In this document: positions 59,205 through 64,000 of the stretch, piece after piece
Layout: every line of letters begins with the position of its first letter
How positions within the stretch are numbered: the first letter of the stretch is position 1
Source of the DNA: Arachis hypogaea
Lineage: Eukaryota > Streptophyta > Magnoliopsida > Fabales > Fabaceae
Direction of reading: 5' to 3'
Length of the DNA stretch: 64,000 bases
NCBI RefSeq assembly: GCF_003086295.3
Contig: NC_092050.1
Location: forward strand, 145,950,199 to 146,014,198
Made by a program: the position numbers and the translations under genes
Notes under the pieces: generated by a model
What the model was told of the DNA's origin: nothing
What the model saw: only the letters and a program-made list of their open reading frames with translations
Databases searched by the model: none

Positions 59205-59480
59205 GATATTACCGTTGGATTTACCGATAGCATAATCCGACGATAATATTGCGGGAAACAAGATATTGTGGCACCAATATTACTGTTGGAAAAATCTGCC
59301 GGTAACCAAATGATTTTTTAGACAAGTAATCCATTGTAGAATCCGACGGTAATTACCATCGGACGAAAAAATCTTACGGTAATTGGTTACCGGCGATGTT
59401 TATACTGTCCGATTTTTTCGATGGTAAATAAATTACCATCGGATTTTATTCGTTTTTTTTTTTACCGTAAATCCAACAAT
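59205..59480. repeat. Subterminal array of the second CACTA
   Basis: Motifs such as attaccgttggatt, atccgacggtaatta, accatcgga and ccggtaacc in both orientations, seven or more in about 270 bases. Confidence 0.8.
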
Positions 59481-59512
59481 ACTCAGCATTTTTCTTATAG
59501 TGCAAATAGGAT

Positions 59513-60015
59513 TGAGTACTTTTTTCATCCCTAATATCTTCGGTCAAAATCAAAATCATTCCCGACCTTTTTTTATTAATATCATCTTTAACATTAGAAA
59601 TTGCGTTAAAATCGTCATTTTCACTTAAAATGTTAATTACATGACAATTTTGCCCCTAATAAAACATCCTCTTTCACCCACTAACAACTCCACCATCATC
59701 ATGTGCTCCACCATCACCATTACCACCACCACTACCCCCCCCCTCTCTCTTTCTCCGCTTCCTCCTTTTATTTTTTGCAGTATTAGGAATCTCTAAAAAA
59801 GAATCGACACCATTAAAAATGATGGTGATTGTGGTTTTTAGTGGGTGAAAGAGGGTATTTTATTAAGAAAAATCGTCATGTAATTAATATTTCATTTTGA
59901 AAAAAATGATTTTTAAACTATTTCTAACGTTAGGGATGATATTAATAAAAAAAATAAAAAATAATTTTGATTTTGATCCAAAATGTTAGAAACAAAAAGA
60001 TACTTAACGCTTATA
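59513..60015. mobile_element. Fold-back (MITE-like) element with arms of about 170 bases
   Basis: The left arm (59513-59690: gagtacttttttcatcccta, ggtcaaaatcaaaat, cctctttcacccact) is the inverted copy of the right arm (59840-60015: agtgggtgaaagaggg, attttgattttgatcc, aaaaagatacttaa). The centre holds a CCA/CT-rich stretch. No coding content. Confidence 0.75.
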
Positions 60016-61981
60016 AATACTTAGCTATTATCTACTAACAAGTAACAACGAACTACACATTGCAAATACTTAAGTGTTTAATATTCTAATATTTTAGGTC
60101 TGATAATAGTACGATAAAATTTATTTTTAAAGTTATTTTTTGTTTTATATAAAATTCAAAATACTTTATTATTTTAACTAAGTTAATCTTATTGTTTATA
60201 TTTTTTCCATTATCATAAATTGTATGCTATAATGTTGTCCGTAATTTTTACTTTTCACTTTGTTTGGATAGATAATAGAAAATAGAAAGAAAGAAAATGA
60301 GAAAAAAATGAAAGAAAGAAAATAGAAGAAAAAATAAATTATTTTATGTGTTATTTCGATAAAAAAAAATTTGTTTGGATAAAAAAATGACAAGAAAAAA
60401 AATTATAATAAAAAATTACATTAATACCTTTATGTATTTTATTTTTTTAATTAATCAAAGAGTGAATTAGTAATTTTTATACTCGTTTACACATATTTTT
60501 TTATTTTCATCTCATTTTTTAGAAGAAAATATTTTAGTAGATTCCATACTATTTTTTTTCTTCCACTCTATTTTCTTCCTCGTCCAAATAAAAAAAACTC
60601 ACATTTTTATAAATTTTTTTTTGAGAATGAAATCCTCTCAATTGTTAAAAAAAAATTGAAAAAGTAACGTGTAATTTCTAATCCTTAAATGTTCTCTTTC
60701 ATATTTTTTTTTTATTTCACTTATAAAATTAATAATAAAAAATCATACTTTATTCCCTAAATTATTAAAAAAAATTAAAAGAATCTATTTTCTATTTTCT
60801 ATTTTCTTTCTTCATATTTTATTTTCTTCCATATTCCACATTAATCAATTATTGATATTTACATGCTCGTGTTTCTCCTTCTTGTGCTAAATTTATGTTT
60901 CAATCCATCTATTTTAGTACGATTTTTGTGCAAAACATCTACTTTTAAAATCTCTTTATAAATCTAATTTTTAATTTATGGTCATTTTAAATTGGCTTTT
61001 AAAAAAAATATTTTTTTATCTTTTAAAAGAATATTTTTTACAATAATACTACACGTCTAAGTCTAACCAAATTAAATAATAATACTTAAATAATATTTGT
61101 CATAACTAATTTTTGTTATGTTAGACTAACTTAATTAGACTTTATTAATAACATATTTAGATATGAAATATTATTCATTTTTTAATAGATAAAAATTATT
61201 TTACATTTAAATAAATTTAAAAAAAAACTTTTAAATATTAAAAACGGCTTTTACTTTTACTTTTTAAAAAACAAGATATTGTTAGCTTAAAAAAATAAAT
61301 AATTTACTTTTTTAATAAAATATATTTTTTAAAATATTTAAATAAATTTTAAATTAAATAAAAATACTTTAATTTTTTTTTAAAAATATTTTTTTTATTA
61401 AAAAAAACCAATCCAAACTAACACTTAAAACTTCTCACAACTTTCATTAAACTAATGTTATCCACAAAAAATATGCATCAAAATAAAAATTTAAAAAAAT
61501 ATTAAAAAATTTTCAAAATTCATTATTTTTATTTATTATTTTTGTCATTAATTTAATTTTTTAACTTAATAATATACTTTAGTCTATGTTTTTAAATATT
61601 AATAATTAATTAATAATAATAAATAATAAATTCTATAGTTTTATGCAAACTTACAAAAATGAATTATTAATATATTAAAAAATGAAAAGAACAATTTGAG
61701 AGGGATATTATTTAGGCCGCGTGTTTTATTGTTATCTAATCTTCTAATCTATCTAATCTGACAATAAAAATAATCAAATTTCACTTATTTGGAAGCACGC
61801 CGACCCTGGAAACAAGATATAGGTGAGTTTTATGGTATTTTTATTATGGTATTTAAATTGTCTAATTTTTTTTAAAATAAAAAATAAAATATTTAAAATA
61901 AAAAATAAATTATATAAAATTTATTAAATATTATTTATTTATCTTTTTTAATAATTTAGATATGAAGTGATAGGCAGTATA
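60016..61981. other. AT-rich spacer
   Basis: Long A/T runs. A possible small inverted repeat at about 60258-60600 (tttgtttggatag at the left, cgtccaaataaa at the right). No gene seen. Confidence 0.5.
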
Positions 61982-62524
61982 TGTTAGGAAATTATTTGAT
62001 TTTCTAATTTATTTGTGGGCAATACATATATTAATTATAATCACAAATTATGCTATTTCAAATTAAATGACTTATATAATGGTGATCTCATTTATTGTTA
62101 TAAATGCTAAATTGAATAAGTCATTATTACTTTTGATTTGGAATTAAATGAGAATAAAACCGGATATTATCTTTTGTTCCTTAGATAATTATCTTTTTGG
62201 ATTTTAGATATATTATCTTTTGGGCTTTAGATACTATTTTATTTGGGCTTAAGGGTTTAATGGGTGCCATGCTCAAATATAAATAGACCTTCAGGGTTTC
62301 GGTCCCCAATATGCCAAAGCCGTCTTTGTTGCTCTTTCTCCATCAAAAGAGTTGCGATTCAGTCTCCTAGGAATACAGAAGGCTTTGGTTGAGGAAGATC
62401 GAAAGAACCACAAGATCCAAACTCTTCCTGTCGTATGATTTATGTTTATGAATTCGAGTATGATATATATTTTGATGATTCAATATGGATGATCTGGGAT
62501 ATTGAAAATTAATTTATTCTAACA
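61982..62524 (+). repeat. Copia 5' LTR
   Basis: 543 bases with inverted ends tgttag/ctaaca. TATA-like caaatataaatagacc near 62274-62289. The transcript would start shortly after. Confidence 0.88.
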
Positions 62525-62526
62525 AG

Positions 62527-62538
62527 TGGTATCAGAGC
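62527..62538 (+). promoter_or_regulatory. Primer-binding site, initiator tRNA-Met type
   Basis: TGGTATCAGAGC, complementary to the 3' end of plant initiator tRNA-Met, two bases after the LTR end. Reverse transcription would start here. Confidence 0.95.
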
Positions 62539-62776
62539 CATCCATAATTAAATCATCGAAAATATTCGATTTTATTTTAATGGATCAATATATATACATA
62601 TGCGTTGTTCATCCGAAATTGTTGCACAAATTGTTCCCATTATGTGTCTGCATCAATACGCATTATATATATATAAAACGTATTCCGGTATACTGTTTTG
62701 GTTCGCTATATATATATATGTTACGCATATGTATATTATTGGATGATATATACAACTTTCACGGTATATAACATGT

Positions 62777-62777
62777 A

Positions 62778-62819
<42 letters not shown>
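62777..62819. repeat. (ATT)n microsatellite
   Basis: About 14 ATT units in the copia leader. Confidence 0.95.
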
Positions 62820-62984
62820 TTTACGTTAATGTTGTCTCGGTTACATATATATATGGTCAAATAGATATTTTTTTATCATGTGTTTTTTGTATATTTTTGT
62901 AACTGTATATAATTGGCATTTAGTTGTGTGCCATTAATTTGGTAAACTTAATTGATTATCCTTTTAGGATATAAGGATTAATAT

Positions 62985-63598
62985 GTATATGTTACTTATG
63001 TGAATATTAATCGATCTAAAAGGAGATTTATATTTGGCCAAGTTATGTATATATATTAATAATAATATTTGAATAATAGAAAATATTATTTTGTTGTTAC
63101 ATAAGGAAATTGGTAACAATTTGGATTAGTATACCCATCTATTTTATAAAGATTTGGTTTTGGAATAAATTAATTGAACATTATGCTGTCAAAGTAGCCT
63201 CTTTTGTGAAAATTGATTTATTCAAAACATAAGGAATATGGTGCTATGTAATTCATGCGAATATTGATCGGCCCAAAGGAAGGTCTATATTTGGCCGAAT
63301 TACATATACATATTGATGGTAAATATATATTTGGATAACTAATTAAGAATAAAGTAATGCTTATTATTTATGCGAACAATAATCGGCCCAAAGGAAGTTT
63401 ATTGTTTGGCCAAATAATAAGCATTGTACACTTTTGTTTATTTTCTATTAATTATGCGGTCAATAATCGGCCCAAAGGAAGGTTATTGTTTGGCCAATTA
63501 ATAGAAAATATATGCGGTAATAAATAGGTTGCGAAGTTTAAGTTTCCATGTGCGCATTAAGTCGGTCCAAAGAAAGGCTTAATGTGTGACAGGAATTT
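62985..63598 (+). ncRNA. Array of five related hairpins in the copia leader
   Basis: Units centre on about 63018, 63275, 63391, 63474 and 63570. Each has an outer stem, an internal loop with ATGCG on the 5' side and TTGGCC on the 3' side, an inner stem, and a loop GGCCCAAAGGAA. Outer stems: 63245-63254 with 63297-63306 (10 pairs), 63356-63369 with 63412-63425 (14 pairs), 63440-63453 with 63496-63509 (14 pairs), all perfect. Inner stems: 63375-63382 with 63399-63406 (8 pairs, perfect), 63461-63468 with 63481-63488 (8 pairs, one G-U), 63555-63563 with 63576-63584 (9 pairs, one G-U). Units 1 and 2 have 10-base inner stems with a central T-T mismatch. Stem sequences differ between units while pairing is kept. 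It is an RNA element within the leader, not a separate gene. Role unknown. Confidence 0.75.
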
Positions 63599-63756
63599 TG
63601 ACAATATTTGATTACTGCAATGAGAGTATCACTTACAGTTAATTTTTCTATCCAAAGATTGAAAATTAATGTTGTGCTGGATATCTCAATATGGATTTTT
63701 TACCCATTAATTAACTAATGTTTACTGCATGTTCCTTTTGTTCTAATCCAGAAACT

Positions 63757-64000
63757 ATGGCTTTAGCTACCAATGTTTCTGCGCAAATTAGCAGTATTCC
63801 TATGCTGAATGGTTCAAACTTTAAAGTTTGGAAAGATACCGTGGAGATTGTCCTCGGTTGTATGGATCTAGATATAGCTCTTCGAGAGGAGAAACCCACT
63901 TCCACTCCGGAAAACCTCAATGAGGTTAAAATAGAGAAGTGGGAGAGATCCAATCGAATGAGCATTATGATCATGAAACGCTCAATTCCTGAGGCGTTTC
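63757..64000 (+). CDS. Copia gag, N-terminal part (continues beyond window)
   Basis: ATG at 63757 opens a frame to the window end: MALATNVSAQISSIPMLNGS, then NFKVWKDTVEIVLGCMDLDI and KWERSNRMSIMIMKRSIPEA. This is the usual start of plant copia gag (DUF4219 then UBN2 type). No stop within 81 codons, so this element may be less decayed than the others. The encoded protein would form the virus-like particle shell. Confidence 0.9.
   Translation, partial: MALATNVSAQISSIPMLNGSNFKVWKDTVEIVLGCMDLDIALREEKPTSTPENLNEVKIEKWERSNRMSIMIMKRSIPEAF

Larger units (their letters stand above)
57840..59502 (+). mobile_element. Second CACTA element, right part only
   Basis: The right end, read inwards from 59502, is CACTATAAGAAAAATGCTGA, a standard CACTA terminus. 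An array of CCGACGGTAAT-type motifs lies at 59205-59470. A TnpA-like pseudogene lies on the plus strand. The left end is not found within the window; the left limit given is simply the start of recognisable coding text. Confidence 0.75.
61982..64000 (+). mobile_element. Ty1-copia element, 5' part, running off the window
   Basis: 5' LTR 61982-62524 (TGTTAG...CTAACA), primer site for initiator tRNA-Met, a long leader of about 1.2 kb with a hairpin array, and the start of gag at 63757. The 3' half is beyond the window. The base before the LTR suggests GTATA as candidate target duplication, which cannot be checked here. Confidence 0.9.

Noticed and set aside
60258..60600. Possible MITE with ttgtttggat / atccaaa-type ends
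   Set aside because: The arms are A-rich and the similarity is short; I cannot separate it from low-complexity background.
62527..62545. tRNA-like word tggtatcagagcc
   Set aside because: It is the primer-binding site of a copia element, not a tRNA gene; no cloverleaf surrounds it.

Overview
The window looks like a repeat-rich intergenic stretch of a plant nuclear genome, almost certainly a eudicot. It is AT-rich, its coding segments are split by GT-AG introns, and every recognisable long reading frame belongs to a plant transposon or transposon-derived family (FAR1/FRS-MULE, En/Spm-CACTA, MuDR-PMD, Ty1-copia, Ty3-gypsy Tat and Athila types). The style of several families (FRS, MULEs with AATTCGAATT arrays, Athila-type LTRs with GGCGTTNAACGCC motifs) is familiar from peanut (Arachis), so a legume, probably Arachis, is my inference. 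I see no bacterial features and no complete ordinary host gene. The only trace of one is a single casein-kinase-I exon at 208-278.

Layout. 0-9.3 kb: orphan kinase exon; a FAR1-related (FRS) gene on the minus strand; two direct copies of its presumed promoter region 5.7 kb apart. 9.37-9.84 kb: solo LTR with perfect 5-bp target duplication. 10.99-19.14 kb: a CACTA element of 8.15 kb with TIRs, TGT duplication, palindromic subterminal arrays, a TNP2 transposase and a TnpA-like (Transposase_24) gene, both damaged. 19.44-25.03 kb: a MULE with TIRs and a near-perfect 9-bp duplication. It carries a plant-mobile-domain (PMD) pseudogene and the N-terminus of a MuDR-type transposase, the latter split by a composite insert made of gypsy pol plus Athila LTR. 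26.2-27.6 kb: internally deleted copia. 29.24-34.62 kb: copia with both LTRs, CTAAC duplication and an open 1179-codon pol frame, but a broken gag. 36.25-38.47 kb: small non-autonomous LTR element, same family as the solo LTR at 9.4 kb. 39.5-57.3 kb: Tat-type gypsy element (minus strand) with an antisense accessory ORF. Its gag is split by a 9.8-kb Athila-like element, whose own gag is split by a 1.5-kb solo LTR: a three-level nest resolved by target duplications. 57.8-59.5 kb: right half of a second CACTA. 59.5-60.0 kb: fold-back element. 61.98-64.0 kb: left part of another copia (LTR, initiator-Met PBS, long leader, start of gag) running off the window.

The most unusual signal is in the leader of that last copia (about 62.98-63.60 kb). 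Five units share a loop and internal-bulge sequence, while their stems differ in sequence but remain complementary, which is the pattern of a selected RNA structure. Also worth attention are the composite insertion flanked by 142-bp direct repeats in the MULE and a tandem duplication of U5-PBS-leader in the Athila-like element. Interpretable nonsense codons in the older elements are all explicable as C:G to T:A transitions, as expected for methylated, silenced DNA.
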